DNA of 60,763 nt from Collinsella aerofaciens (GCA_030826265.1 JAPJOH010000014.1:1-60763), one strand, 5' to 3'. Counted from the stretch's first letter, positions 41,438 to 50,009 are shown. A program made the numbers and translations. The notes: generated from the sequence alone by a model not told the origin.

Positions 41438-41506
41438 TAGTCATTGGGGACGCTCTTTAATGACTAATCGTTTAAGAACGCCCCTTAAGAATGACCCCAA
41501 TGACTA
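41438..41506. repeat. Dispersed repeat, inverted pair of TAGTCATTGGGG
   Basis: TAGTCATTGGGGAC at 41438 and its inverse GACCCCAATGACTA at 41493 enclose GTTTAAGAACG words shared (inverse) with 36701-36720. Confidence 0.7.
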
Positions 41507-41512
41507 CACTCA

Positions 41513-41552
41513 AAAACGGCGCCCGCCGGCGATGTTGCCGGCGGGCGCCGTT
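41513..41552 (-). terminator. Terminator of galK-galT
   Basis: GGCGCCCGCCGGC / GCCGGCGGGCGCC perfect 13-bp stem on the minus strand followed by GTTTTTG. Confidence 0.88.
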
Positions 41553-41606
41553 GTCGTGTAGGTGGCTATGTCGTGGGGGCTGCCGTTGAGCGTCCGGGTC
41601 TGTGCT

Positions 41607-43235
41607 CTACAGCGAGTCGATAAAGCGCTGCTGGGCGGCGCGTCCTGCCTCGTCCCATTTAAAGACGCCGGCGTTGTCGAGCACGTGGCCAAACACCACG
41701 CCCACCTCCTCGTGCAGGATATCGATGGCGTTGTCGGTCGTAAGTTCATCGGCGCGGCGGGCAAAGACATCCTCGGCCCATGCGGCGTGGTTGCGGCAAA
41801 GGTCATCGCCCTCGAGTGCGGCGCCAAGGTCGTAGCTGGCATCGACCTTGGCCGCCAGCAGGTGCTCGCGGACAGCGCCGAGCTCGGGAACCAGGCGCGG
41901 CGGAAGAATGGCCAGGCCCATAACCTCGATCAGGCCGATGTTCTCCTTCTTAATGTGGTGATACTCGGCATGCGGGTGGAAAACGCCCAGCGGATGCTCG
42001 TCGGTCGTGATGTTGCAGCGAAGCGCCAGGTAGGCCTCGTAGATCTCGCCGCCGGCGTTGCCGCGGGAGTCGACGCGGCGGATGACGGGCGTCACGGTGT
42101 TGTGCGCTACGCCGTCGGCCGTGTGCGCGACGACGCCAACCGACTCATCGGTCCACTCGCGCCAGGCGAGGATAATCTTCTCGGCAGCGTCGAGCAGCTG
42201 AGCGCGGTCATGCGAGCGCAGGCGCAGCACCGAGAGCGGCCACCGCAGCACGGTACCGCTGACCTGGTCAAAACCGGGCACGCTAAACTGCAAGACCTCG
42301 GCGGCATGCATCATGGGGAACTCGTGTGCGCCACCCTGGAAGTGGTCGTGCGACAGAATCGAGCCGCCCACGATGGGCAGGTCGGCGTTGGAGCCGATAA
42401 AGTAGTGCGGGAACAGGTCCACAAAGTCGAGCAAACAGGAGAGGCTCTTGCGATCCACGTGCATCGGACGATGCTCGGAGCTCATGGCAATGCAATGCTC
42501 GTTAAAGTACGCGTACGGGCTGTACTGGAAGCCCCAGCGCTCGCCGTCGAGCTGGATGGGGATAACGCGCAGATTCTGGCGGGCGGGGTGAGCGCCGCCG
42601 TCGGCTGCGGCGGAGCGTCCGGGGTAGCCCTCGTTTTCGATGCAGAGCTGACAGGCGGGATACTTCTCGCCCGTGTTTTTGGCGGCACCGGCTGCGGCAA
42701 TATCGCGTGGGTCCTTTTCGGGCTTTGACAGGTTGATGGTGATCTCCAGGTCACCCCAGTTGGTGGAAGTGCTCCATTTGATGTTGCGCGCGATGGCGGC
42801 GCGGCGCACGTAACCGGCGTCACAGCACAGGCCGTAGAACCAGTCGGTCGCGGCGCGGGGCTCGTTGACGCCCATGCGGCCGTTGAATTCCTCGTTTACA
42901 ACCGAAGGTCTCGGCATCAGCGCGCCCATGATGCGCATGGCGATGCGGTCGCGGCCCGATGCCGTGTCCTCGGCGGCACCGCTGACAACGGCGGCCTCGG
43001 AAAGCGCGGCAAGCGTGCCCTCCAGGTCAAAATCGGGGAGCGTATCGGGGTGCAAGAGCGAGAGCTTCTCGTTCTGCAGCGCCCAGGTCATGTTGAGCGC
43101 GGGACCCGTGGCGCCTATGCACTCCAGAATGGTGTTGTATGCCCAGATGCGATCGTCCTGGCCGATCATCGATCGGTGGATAGCGTATTCGATCAGGTTC
43201 TGCGCGGCCTCGCGCACGTCAGTCATTACAGCCAT
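41607..43235 (-). CDS. galT: UDP-glucose-hexose-1-phosphate uridylyltransferase (GalT, Gram-positive type)
   Basis: Transfers UMP between UDP-glucose and galactose-1-P in the Leloir pathway. At 542 residues it is the long Firmicutes-type GalT, distinct from the shorter HIT-type enzyme. Recognisable segments are GRMGVNEPRAATDWFYGLC (about 110), WGDLEITINLSKPEKDPRDI (about 155), GFQYSPYAYFNEHCI (about 240), GGSILSHDHFQGG with the probable catalytic histidines (about 290) and HAEYHHIKKENIGLIEVMG (about 435). AAGGGGG lies 10 bases before the ATG at 43235, which overlaps the end of galK. An ATG at 43226 in a TAATG context is the alternative start. Confidence 0.93.
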   Translation of the reverse strand: MAVMTDVREAAQNLIEYAIHRSMIGQDDRIWAYNTILECIGATGPALNMTWALQNEKLSLLHPDTLPDFDLEGTLAALSEAAVVSGAAEDTASGRDRIAMRIMGALMPRPSVVNEEFNGRMGVNEPRAATDWFYGLCCDAGYVRRAAIARNIKWSTSTNWGDLEITINLSKPEKDPRDIAAAGAAKNTGEKYPACQLCIENEGYPGRSAAADGGAHPARQNLRVIPIQLDGERWGFQYSPYAYFNEHCIAMSSEHRPMHVDRKSLSCLLDFVDLFPHYFIGSNADLPIVGGSILSHDHFQGGAHEFPMMHAAEVLQFSVPGFDQVSGTVLRWPLSVLRLRSHDRAQLLDAAEKIILAWREWTDESVGVVAHTADGVAHNTVTPVIRRVDSRGNAGGEIYEAYLALRCNITTDEHPLGVFHPHAEYHHIKKENIGLIEVMGLAILPPRLVPELGAVREHLLAAKVDASYDLGAALEGDDLCRNHAAWAEDVFARRADELTTDNAIDILHEEVGVVFGHVLDNAGVFKWDEAGRAAQQRFIDSL

Positions 43236-44431
43236 GCCGCGTAAGCCCCCTTGTCAGAGATGGCGTAGTGACGGGCAGAGCCCTTGCCCAGCCAGCCGTT
43301 CATCTTGGTAATGAAGGTGTCGACCAGATCGAGCGGCACAAAGGCCTGGATGGTGCCACCAAAGCCGCCACCGTGGATACGGACGGCGCCACGGCCGTCG
43401 AGCACGTGCTCGGCCAGTGCCAGGGCATACATCGAAGGCTGCTCGGAGCCCAGCTTGGCAACGACATTCTGCAGGTACATGGCAGAGCTGGCGCCGGACT
43501 CGCGCGTCAGGACCAGGAACTGATCGATGTCGCCGGCGTTGAGCGCTGCCCAGCGCTTATCGACCAGGCCGTTTTCGTACCAGTAGTGAACGGCGCGCAG
43601 GCAGGCGCGGTCGCCCAGCTTGGCGCGCAGCTCGGGGAGCTTGGCGTCAAAGTCCGCCACGTTTACCTCGCACAGGCGTGCCTTGCCAAACTCGGCAGCG
43701 ACGTCCTGCATCTCGCGCGGAACGGCGGCGTAGTCGTCGGTGGCGGCCACGTGGTCGGCACCGACCTTAACGAGCACGAGCGCATAACCGTGATCCTCAA
43801 AGTTGAGCTCGAGCTTCTGGGTTTTAGGCTGAGCCTGATCCTCAAAGTCCATGTAGGCGAGGCCGCCCAAGCAAACGGCGGCCTGGTCCATCAGACCGCA
43901 GGGCTTGCCGTAATAGTTGTTCTCGGTGCGCTGGCTCATCTGGGCGAGCGCGACGGGCTCGATGGCGGGTGCGTCCCAGAGCGTCTCCATGGCGCGACCG
44001 TATGCCGCCTCGACAGCAGCGGAGCTCGAAAGACCGCCGCCCGAGGGGACGGAGCAGGTGAAGGCAAAGTCGAAGCCCTGGGGCTCAACGCCCAGAGCAG
44101 CGATTTCGTGGGCCATGCCGCGGACGAGGCTCGCGGACGTGCCCTTCTCGGACTCCTGAACGTCTAGCGTGTCGAGCGCGATTTCAAACGTGGGATAGCC
44201 CTCGTCGGCTACGCGAACCTTGTTGGAATCGGTTGCCACGGCGATGCCGTCGACGGCGACATCGAGCGAGCCGGCGATAACGTGGCCACCCTCGTGGTCA
44301 GTGTGGTTGCCGCTGATCTCGGAGCGGCCGGGCGCGTGCACGTAGAGCACCTGGCGGTCGCCGATGGGGCCAAACTCCTCCTCGAACAGCTTGGTGAGCG
44401 TGGCGAGTGTCTTTTTGTCGGGGGTGGTCAT
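43226..44431 (-). CDS. galK: Galactokinase
   Basis: Phosphorylates alpha-galactose to galactose-1-P with ATP. 401 residues of the GHMP kinase family: GRSEISGNHTDHEGGHVI (galactose-binding signature, about 30), SVPSGGGLSSSAAVEAAYG (ATP loop, about 127), GLMDQAAVCLGG (catalytic aspartate region, about 178) and IHGGGFGGTIQAFV (about 356). The signature has SGN where many galactokinases have GEH, as in some other actinobacterial enzymes. It is the first gene of galK-galT, coupled to galT by overlap. Confidence 0.93.
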   Translation of the reverse strand: MTTPDKKTLATLTKLFEEEFGPIGDRQVLYVHAPGRSEISGNHTDHEGGHVIAGSLDVAVDGIAVATDSNKVRVADEGYPTFEIALDTLDVQESEKGTSASLVRGMAHEIAALGVEPQGFDFAFTCSVPSGGGLSSSAAVEAAYGRAMETLWDAPAIEPVALAQMSQRTENNYYGKPCGLMDQAAVCLGGLAYMDFEDQAQPKTQKLELNFEDHGYALVLVKVGADHVAATDDYAAVPREMQDVAAEFGKARLCEVNVADFDAKLPELRAKLGDRACLRAVHYWYENGLVDKRWAALNAGDIDQFLVLTRESGASSAMYLQNVVAKLGSEQPSMYALALAEHVLDGRGAVRIHGGGFGGTIQAFVPLDLVDTFITKMNGWLGKGSARHYAISDKGAYAAWL

Positions 44432-44471
44432 GGGAGTCCTTTCCTTGGCGCGCCCGGGTGGGTTTTGCGTC

Positions 44472-44675
44472 GTTATGAGTACGTTAACAACTTAAAGCGG
44501 CATGAACCAAGTGTTCACGATACCGCACGTTACGGGCTATGTTAACGTACTCATAACACATCGCTTGTCACTTTTTGAGAATCTGGTAATCGGTAGAAAT
44601 TCAGCCGTGAACGGTACTGCCGTATGGACTTATAAAGCAGAAGAGATGCAGATAGAAAAAGTAGAGTACGTTAAC
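44472..44675. promoter_or_regulatory. LacI-type operators between galK and lacI3
   Basis: GTTATGAGTACGTTAACA (44472-44489) and its exact inverse TGTTAACGTACTCATAAC (44540-44557) flank the galK side. A third copy GAGTACGTTAACA is at 44663-44675 near lacI3. All share the CG-centred core GTACGTTAAC. CCGTGAACGG lies at 44605-44614. The arrangement suggests lacI3 represses both galK-galT and itself. Confidence 0.7.
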
Positions 44676-44769
44676 ATGCGTCCGACGATAGCGGGCCTCG
44701 GCGCGGGATGTATTTCTGCCCGGGCCGGCATTCACGCTATTCAGATCTCGCAAGGGTGAAGGTGATCCT

Positions 44770-45801
44770 GTGGCAAGGCGCCCGTCCAACGATACCAGTT
44801 CGCGTCCGGTCTCCATGGCCGACGTCGCCCGCGCTGCCGGCGTTTCGCAGCAGACGGTTTCGCGCGTCGCCAACGGCTTGCCTAACGTTAACGAGCAGAC
44901 GCGCCAGCGCGTACAGGCCGCTATGCAAAAGCTCGGCTTTCGTCCGAGTTATGCCGGTCGCTCGCTGCGCGACGGCCGTTATCATTCGGTCGGCCTGTGC
45001 GTCAACGATGTCACCAAGTTCGGCAACCTCTCAATGATCGACGGCATCGCCAGCGCTGCTCGCGAGCATAATTGCGCCATCACGCTGGTCGAGATGTCCA
45101 AGACCGAGGAGTTTTCGCTTGCCGAGGCCACGCGTCGTATGGCCGCATTGCCGGTGGACGGCATCATTATCGGCATGAGTCGCATGGCGCCCGATTTTGA
45201 GACGTTTGATCCACTGCCGGGCATTGGCACGGTCATCGTTACCATGTACGCGCACCCGCGGGTGACCACGGTCGATTCCGACCATTACGGCTGCTCGCTA
45301 TTGCTTATGGATCACCTGTTTGAGCTAGGGCACGAGCAGATTCGCTATATTGGCGGCCCGTCATTCTCGGTCGACGAGCAATTTCGTCGCGCCGGTTGGC
45401 AGGATGCACTCGAGCGTAAACACATCGAGCCGGCAGAGCCGCTCGAGGGCGACTGGTCTGCCAACAGCGGCTACGAGGCCGGCAGGTACCTGGCCGAGCA
45501 CGATCGCACCATGACGGCGATTTACGCGGCAAACGACCAGATGGCAAATGGCGCGATTGCCGCGCTGCGCGATAGCGGTCTGCGCGTGCCCGAGGACGTG
45601 AGCGTGGTGGGCGTCGACGATTCGCTCGATGATTTTGTGGCACACAACGAGCTCACGACCGTTCGATTCGATTTGCATCAGCGTGGACGCGAGGTGTTCG
45701 AGCACGCGGTTCCCAAGGCGGGGGCAACGGACAAAACCGTTGCCATTCGTATTCCCGGCCAGCTTATCGTTCGACATACCACGGCAGCTCCGCGCACATA
45801 G
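44770..45801 (+). CDS. galR: LacI-family regulator (lacI3), facing galK-galT
   Basis: 343 residues. The HTH is SMADVARAAGVSQQTVSRVAN (about 17-37), hinge GRSLRDGRYHSVGLCVND (about 66). The sensor domain has ALPVDGIIIGMSRMAPDF, IYAANDQMANGAIAALRDSG and VSVVGVDDSLDDFVAHNELTT. It starts at GTG with GAAGGTGA before it. Divergence from galK across three matching operators makes it a GalR-like repressor. The symbol is functional inference, since LacI-family members cannot be assigned by sequence alone. Confidence 0.87.
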   Translation: MARRPSNDTSSRPVSMADVARAAGVSQQTVSRVANGLPNVNEQTRQRVQAAMQKLGFRPSYAGRSLRDGRYHSVGLCVNDVTKFGNLSMIDGIASAAREHNCAITLVEMSKTEEFSLAEATRRMAALPVDGIIIGMSRMAPDFETFDPLPGIGTVIVTMYAHPRVTTVDSDHYGCSLLLMDHLFELGHEQIRYIGGPSFSVDEQFRRAGWQDALERKHIEPAEPLEGDWSANSGYEAGRYLAEHDRTMTAIYAANDQMANGAIAALRDSGLRVPEDVSVVGVDDSLDDFVAHNELTTVRFDLHQRGREVFEHAVPKAGATDKTVAIRIPGQLIVRHTTAAPRT

Positions 45802-45930
45802 TTTTTGCAGGTCAATGGCGATATATTCCGCCTCAATAACAATCGATAAGGATGCTGGCAGATAGCCGTGGCTATGAAGACGAGTGCTATGATAGACGGG
45901 CTCTTTTGTCTATCTAGGAGGCTTTGCCTG

Positions 45931-47091
45931 ATGGAGATCACCAAGGATATCCGCTACATTGGCGTTAACGATCACGACATTGACCTGTTCGAGGGCCAGT
46001 ACGATGTGTCCGAGAACGGCATGGCATACAACAGCTACGTTATCTTGGGCGAAAAGATCGCTGTCGCCGATTCAGTCGACGGCGGTTTTGTTGACGAGTG
46101 GCTCGGCAACCTCGAGGCCGTGCTCGATGGCCGCACGCCCGACTACCTGATCGTCCATCACATGGAGCCCGATCACTCCGCCGGCATCGCCGCCTTTATG
46201 GAGCGCTATCCCCAGGCGCAGATTGTTGCCAGCATGGGCGCCTTCCGTATGATGGTCAACTACTTTGGCACCGACTTCCCCGAGCGCAAGATGGTCGTCA
46301 AAGATGGCGACGTGCTCGACCTGGGCGGCCACAGCCTAACCTTTGTCGGTGCCCCCAATGTTCACTGGCCCGAGGTGCTCTTCTCCTACGAGTCCACCGA
46401 CAAGGTGCTCTTTAGTGCCGACGGTTTTGGCAAGTTTGGCGCCAACGACATCGAGGATCCCGAGGGCTGGGCTTGCGAAGCGCGCCGTTACTACTTTGGC
46501 ATCGTCGGTAAGTTCGGCAAGTTCGTGCAGGCCGTCCTCAAGAAGGCCGCCGACCTGGACATCCAGATTATCTGCCCGCTCCACGGCCCCGTGCTGACTG
46601 AGAACCTGGGCTACTACCTCGACACCTATAACACCTGGTCGAGCTATCAGCCCGAGGACGAGGGTATCACGATTGCCTATGCGAGCGTGTACGGGCATCT
46701 GAAGGCTGCCGTCGAGGAGCTCGCATCTGCGCTTGAGGCTCGCGGCCAGAAGGTCTCCGTCTTTGACCTGGCTCGTGACGACATGGCCGAGGCCGTTGAG
46801 GATGCGTTCCGCTACGACCGTCTGGTGCTCGCCTCCATCACCTATCAGGGCGAGATCTTCCCGTGCATGAGCACCTTCATCCATACGCTCGCCGAGCACG
46901 CCTACCAGAACCGTACGGTGGCGCTCGTCGAGGCCGGCTCTTGGGCACCCGCGGCTGCCAAGGTTATGACCAAGGAGCTCGAGGGCATGAAGGACATCAC
47001 CCTGACGCAGAACAAGGTGACTGTGCTGGGCTCGCTCAACGAAGCCTCGCGCGCCCAGATCGAGGCCCTCGCCGACGAGCTGTCCAAGTAG
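45931..47091 (+). CDS. Flavodiiron protein (FprA family)
   Basis: Reduces oxygen or nitric oxide in anaerobes using electrons from reduced flavoprotein or rubredoxin. The N-terminal metallo-beta-lactamase-like domain (about 1-250) has the diiron ligands HHMEPDHSAG (about 81-90), APNVHWPEVL (about 148), FSADGFGKFG (about 168) and CPLHGPVL (about 228). The C-terminal flavodoxin domain (about 255-386) has IAYASVYGHLKAAVEELA for FMN. No rubredoxin domain is fused. AGGAGG stands 8 bases before the start at 45931. It is isolated from its neighbours by its own terminator. Confidence 0.92.
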   Translation: MEITKDIRYIGVNDHDIDLFEGQYDVSENGMAYNSYVILGEKIAVADSVDGGFVDEWLGNLEAVLDGRTPDYLIVHHMEPDHSAGIAAFMERYPQAQIVASMGAFRMMVNYFGTDFPERKMVVKDGDVLDLGGHSLTFVGAPNVHWPEVLFSYESTDKVLFSADGFGKFGANDIEDPEGWACEARRYYFGIVGKFGKFVQAVLKKAADLDIQIICPLHGPVLTENLGYYLDTYNTWSSYQPEDEGITIAYASVYGHLKAAVEELASALEARGQKVSVFDLARDDMAEAVEDAFRYDRLVLASITYQGEIFPCMSTFIHTLAEHAYQNRTVALVEAGSWAPAAAKVMTKELEGMKDITLTQNKVTVLGSLNEASRAQIEALADELSK

Positions 47092-47123
47092 CGACACGCT
47101 CACTTTTGACGCTCAGCCATCAC

Positions 47124-47166
47124 AACCACCACAAAGGGGACAGGCACCTTTGTGGTGGTTTTTGTT
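47124..47166 (+). terminator. Terminator after the flavodiiron gene
   Basis: AACCACCACAAAGG / CCTTTGTGGTGGTT perfect 14-bp stem with loop GGACAGGCA, followed by TTTTTGTTT. A similar loop (GGGACAGG) occurs in the hairpin at 60310. Confidence 0.88.
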
Positions 47167-47969
47167 TAAGCGCCGGCGATGATGAGGGCTGGACGTGCGC
47201 TGTCGGTGGCCTCGGCGATTGAGGTGGCGACGGCATGATCGGGGTCACGGTCCATCACGATGGTGTCGACATCAGTCAGTTCGGCAAAGCGGTACATGCC
47301 GCGTCCGTTAACCTTGCTAGCGTCCATGAGGGCGACGCTTTGATGGGCTTCGGCGATCATAGCTGTTTTGGTCTCGGCCATCTGGGGAAAGTCGGTCGTA
47401 AAGCCGCAGCCGGGAACAAAAGCGCCAGGGCACATGACGGCAAGATCGGCGTGGACCATCTGGAGAGCCTGCATGGTAAGTGGGCCGTACAGATAGCGAT
47501 GACCTTTGCGCAGTGCCCCGCCCAGCATGACGACATCGACCGAGGGCATGCTCTCGTCAATATAATCGGCGATGGTAATGTCGGCCGTGATAACGGTGAT
47601 GCCGTCGCGCTGATCAAGGAGCCGGACGAACTCGAGCGCCGTGGTGCCCGAGTCGACGAGCAGCGTGTCGCCGTCATTGACGAGCTCGATGGCGCTTTGC
47701 GCGATGGCCTGCTTGGCGGCGACGTTGACATTGATGCGGCGATCCTGCGTGGAGACGGTCAGGCGCTTGTGAAGCGAAACGGCACCACCATGTGTGCGGC
47801 GCAGCTTGCCTGCTTCGGCGAGCGCGTCCAGGTCGGCGCGGGCGGTGACGGAGGACACGCCAAAGGTCTGGGCGATTTCTGCTACCTGCACCGAGGCGTT
47901 GTGCTCGAGCATTTCCATGATGGCGGCGCGGCGTTCGTCGGCAAAAGCACGGTTGGTAGCTTGGGTCAT
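47166..47969 (-). CDS. DeoR-family regulator (AgaR-like), facing the aldolase gene
   Basis: 267 residues. The HTH is SVQVAEIAQTFGVSSVTARADLDALAE region (about 27-52) followed by LRRTHGGAVSL. The sensor domain has LLVDSGTTALEFVRLL (about 103), VVMLGGALRKGHRYLYGPL (about 145) and ALMDASKVNGRGMYRF (about 215). The start at 47969 has GGAG 7 bases before it; a longer frame upstream is not supported. It is of the AgaR/GatR branch rather than a paralogue of the regulator at 19066. It is divergent from the class II aldolase, which it probably represses. Confidence 0.86.
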   Translation of the reverse strand: MTQATNRAFADERRAAIMEMLEHNASVQVAEIAQTFGVSSVTARADLDALAEAGKLRRTHGGAVSLHKRLTVSTQDRRINVNVAAKQAIAQSAIELVNDGDTLLVDSGTTALEFVRLLDQRDGITVITADITIADYIDESMPSVDVVMLGGALRKGHRYLYGPLTMQALQMVHADLAVMCPGAFVPGCGFTTDFPQMAETKTAMIAEAHQSVALMDASKVNGRGMYRFAELTDVDTIVMDRDPDHAVATSIAEATDSARPALIIAGA

Positions 47970-48015
47970 GTCTGCTCCATTCTCGGCTAAATTTGCAGGA
48001 ATTGTGTTGACTCTA

Positions 48016-48085
48016 TTTTCGTTCATTTTCTTTTTGAGTAAGAAAACGCCTTTCGATTACTTATCTTTTCTATAAAAGAAAGACG
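48016..48085. promoter_or_regulatory. AgaR-type operator region before the aldolase gene
   Basis: The 334-base gap contains TTTTCGTTCATTTTCTTTTT (48016 on) and CTTTCGATTACTTATC...GAAAGACG (48051-48085). The repeated TTTC/GAAA words are of the kind bound by AgaR-type DeoR regulators. No gene is seen in the rest of the gap. Confidence 0.45.
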
Positions 48086-48303
48086 CTGAACGCCCAAAAT
48101 TCAATATCGAACATGTCCGCTCGGCTCAAATTCCTTCCGTTTACTTTTCAAAAACGACTGTATTGACCTGCATGGGCTCAATATCTCGCACGTGCAAAGA
48201 CGCTGAATTTCATACAATGAGCGCAGCAAAACGCAAGGTAAAATGCCTTGTGAACAACTACGCCCGATGTCCAGATGCGGGCGAGGGAGAGGAGCAAACG
48301 CTC

Positions 48304-49161
48304 ATGGCACTTGTTACCACCGAAAAGATGCTCAAGGACGCACAGGCCGGCCACTACGCCGTCGGCGCGTTCAACGTCGAGAACCTCGAGTTTGTTATGG
48401 CCGTTCTGGCCGCTGCCGAGGAGACCAAGTCCCCCGTCATCATGCAGACCACCCCGGGCACCATTAAGACCGCTGGCCTGGACTACTTCTACGGCATGGT
48501 CAAGGTTGCCGCCGAGCGCACTTCCGTGCCCGTCGCTCTGCACCTCGATCACGGCGATGGCTATGACCGCTGCATGCAGGCTTTCCGCACGGGCTACACC
48601 TCCGTTATGATCGACGGCTCGCACGAGTCCTTCGAGGACAACATCGCCCTGACCAAGTCCGTCGCCGACGCTGGCCGCGCCATGGGCGTGCCCGTCGAGG
48701 CCGAGCTCGGCAAGGTTGGCGGCAAGGAGGACGACGGTCCCGCGGTTGAGGGCGAGAGCCCCTACACCGATCCTGCCGAGGCCAAGGAGTTCGTCGAGCG
48801 CACTGGCTGCACCTCGCTGGCTATTGGCGTTGGCACCAGCCACGGCGTGTACACGAGCGATCCGCACATCGAGCAGTCCGTGGTCAAGGCCATCCGCGAC
48901 GCCGTCGACGTGCCGCTGGTTCTGCACGGCACCTCCGGTGTGCCCGATGAGCAGGTCGCCGAGGCCGTGAAGAACGGTATCTGCAAGGTTAACTACGCTA
49001 CCGAGCTGCGTCAGGCCTACACCAAGGGCTTCATGGCCTACATGGCCGAGAACCCTGCCTGCTTCGATCCCAAGAAGCCGGCCAAGGAGGGTATGCGTGA
49101 GATCACCGAGCTGGTTAAGATCCGCATGACCAACCTCAACTCTGTGGGCAAAGCAGAGTAA
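48304..49161 (+). CDS. Class II ketose-1,6-bisphosphate aldolase (tagatose or fructose)
   Basis: Zinc aldolase of 285 residues in the FbaA/GatY/KbaY family, splitting tagatose-1,6-bisphosphate (or fructose-1,6-bisphosphate) to DHAP and glyceraldehyde-3-P. Zinc and catalytic elements: YAVGAFNVENLEF (about 17), VALHLDHGDGYD (histidine and catalytic aspartate, about 80), VMIDGSHESFEDN (about 100), GEL-like EAELGKVGGKEDD (about 132), GTSHGVY (histidine, about 178), LHGTSGVPDEQV (histidine, about 208) and KVNYATELRQAY (about 228). The RBS is GAGGAG. With LacAB and LacC present and no LacD in the window, a tagatose-bisphosphate role is likely; a glycolytic FBA role cannot be excluded. Confidence 0.9.
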   Translation: MALVTTEKMLKDAQAGHYAVGAFNVENLEFVMAVLAAAEETKSPVIMQTTPGTIKTAGLDYFYGMVKVAAERTSVPVALHLDHGDGYDRCMQAFRTGYTSVMIDGSHESFEDNIALTKSVADAGRAMGVPVEAELGKVGGKEDDGPAVEGESPYTDPAEAKEFVERTGCTSLAIGVGTSHGVYTSDPHIEQSVVKAIRDAVDVPLVLHGTSGVPDEQVAEAVKNGICKVNYATELRQAYTKGFMAYMAENPACFDPKKPAKEGMREITELVKIRMTNLNSVGKAE

Positions 49162-49185
49162 CAGCAAGGGTACTCTGATCCCACC

Positions 49186-49336
49186 GGACGGTTTGGGCGG
49201 GTCCCGTACTTAGTTTCCAAAACGTCCTCGCGCATGAAGGCCCCCGTTGTCTCGCTTCTTCGAAGCGTTGACAACGGGGGCCTTCGCGCTGCGGAATGAT
49301 TTTGGAAACTAAGTACGGGACCCGCCCAAACCGTCC
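49186..49336. repeat. 151-bp nested perfect inverted repeat
   Basis: Outer arms 49186-49222 and 49300-49336 (37 bases each, GGACGGTTTGGGCGGG... and its exact inverse) enclose a second perfect pair, GAAGGCCCCCGTTGTC / GACAACGGGGGCCTTC (49236-49251 and 49270-49285). That pair encloses CGCTT-CTTCG-AAGCG. There is no reading frame and no obvious target-site duplication. It lies between the convergent aldolase and HAD genes; the inner hairpin may also terminate transcription. Confidence 0.95.
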
Positions 49337-49385
49337 TGCTCAATCGCCCTTGTGGCGTTAGGACTGCGAATTTGGGATGGGAGGG

Positions 49386-50009
49386 TTACTTGGTTGTTAG
49401 GGTTAGCAGGTCGTTGGGGGTTTTGAGGTTGTAGGTGGCGTTTGGGATGTCTTGGTGTGATCCCCATGCTGCTCTGGCAAAACTGACCCCTGCTGAAGTT
49501 GCGCATTGTTCGTCGTAGACGGTGTCGCCAACGTAGACGACGTTGCCAGGATTCGCGCCCGTACGTCGGAGATATTCGAGCATGGGTGCGGGTGCGGGTT
49601 TATGTTCGGTTGTGTCTTCGACAAGGATGATGTGCTCAAAATACTTATCGAAGCCAAAGGGTGCAATTTCTTCTGCGTATTCGTCGCGCGCACGTGAGGA
49701 GACGATGCCAAGTTTGCAGCCGCTATCGGCGAGTGTTGCGATGACTTCAAGCAAACCTGGAAACACGCTGATGGTGCTTTTAAAGCTGGCGGCAACTTGG
49801 CACCAGCGATCCAACGTTGCCTGCGAGTAGATTCCAAGTTTCTCAAGGGCATCCTTGCCGGGTATGCCGAGGGCAAATTCAAGCTCGTGTCGGGGGAGCG
49901 TTTTGCCGGTCTCTTCTTGGACAATCTGGACAAGCGATGATAGAACGCTTTCTTCTGTATCTGCCAATGTCCCATCAACGTCAAATACGATATGGTCAAA
50001 GTGCTTCAT
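49386..50009 (-). CDS. HAD-family phosphatase (Gph/PGMB-like)
   Basis: Haloacid-dehalogenase hydrolase of 207 residues. Motif I is VFDVDGTLADTEES (nucleophile Asp, about residue 9), the cap domain spans about 17-80, motif II is LGIVSSRARDEY (about 100), motif III lysine lies in TEHKPAPAPML (about 138) and motif IV is VVYVGDTVYDEQCA (about 160). It resembles phosphoglycolate phosphatases and beta-phosphoglucomutases; the substrate is unknown. It is followed in the genome by the convergent palindrome at 49.2 kb and preceded by the AraC regulator on the same strand, perhaps as one unit (gap 56 bases). Confidence 0.87.
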   Translation of the reverse strand: MKHFDHIVFDVDGTLADTEESVLSSLVQIVQEETGKTLPRHELEFALGIPGKDALEKLGIYSQATLDRWCQVAASFKSTISVFPGLLEVIATLADSGCKLGIVSSRARDEYAEEIAPFGFDKYFEHIILVEDTTEHKPAPAPMLEYLRRTGANPGNVVYVGDTVYDEQCATSAGVSFARAAWGSHQDIPNATYNLKTPNDLLTLTTK

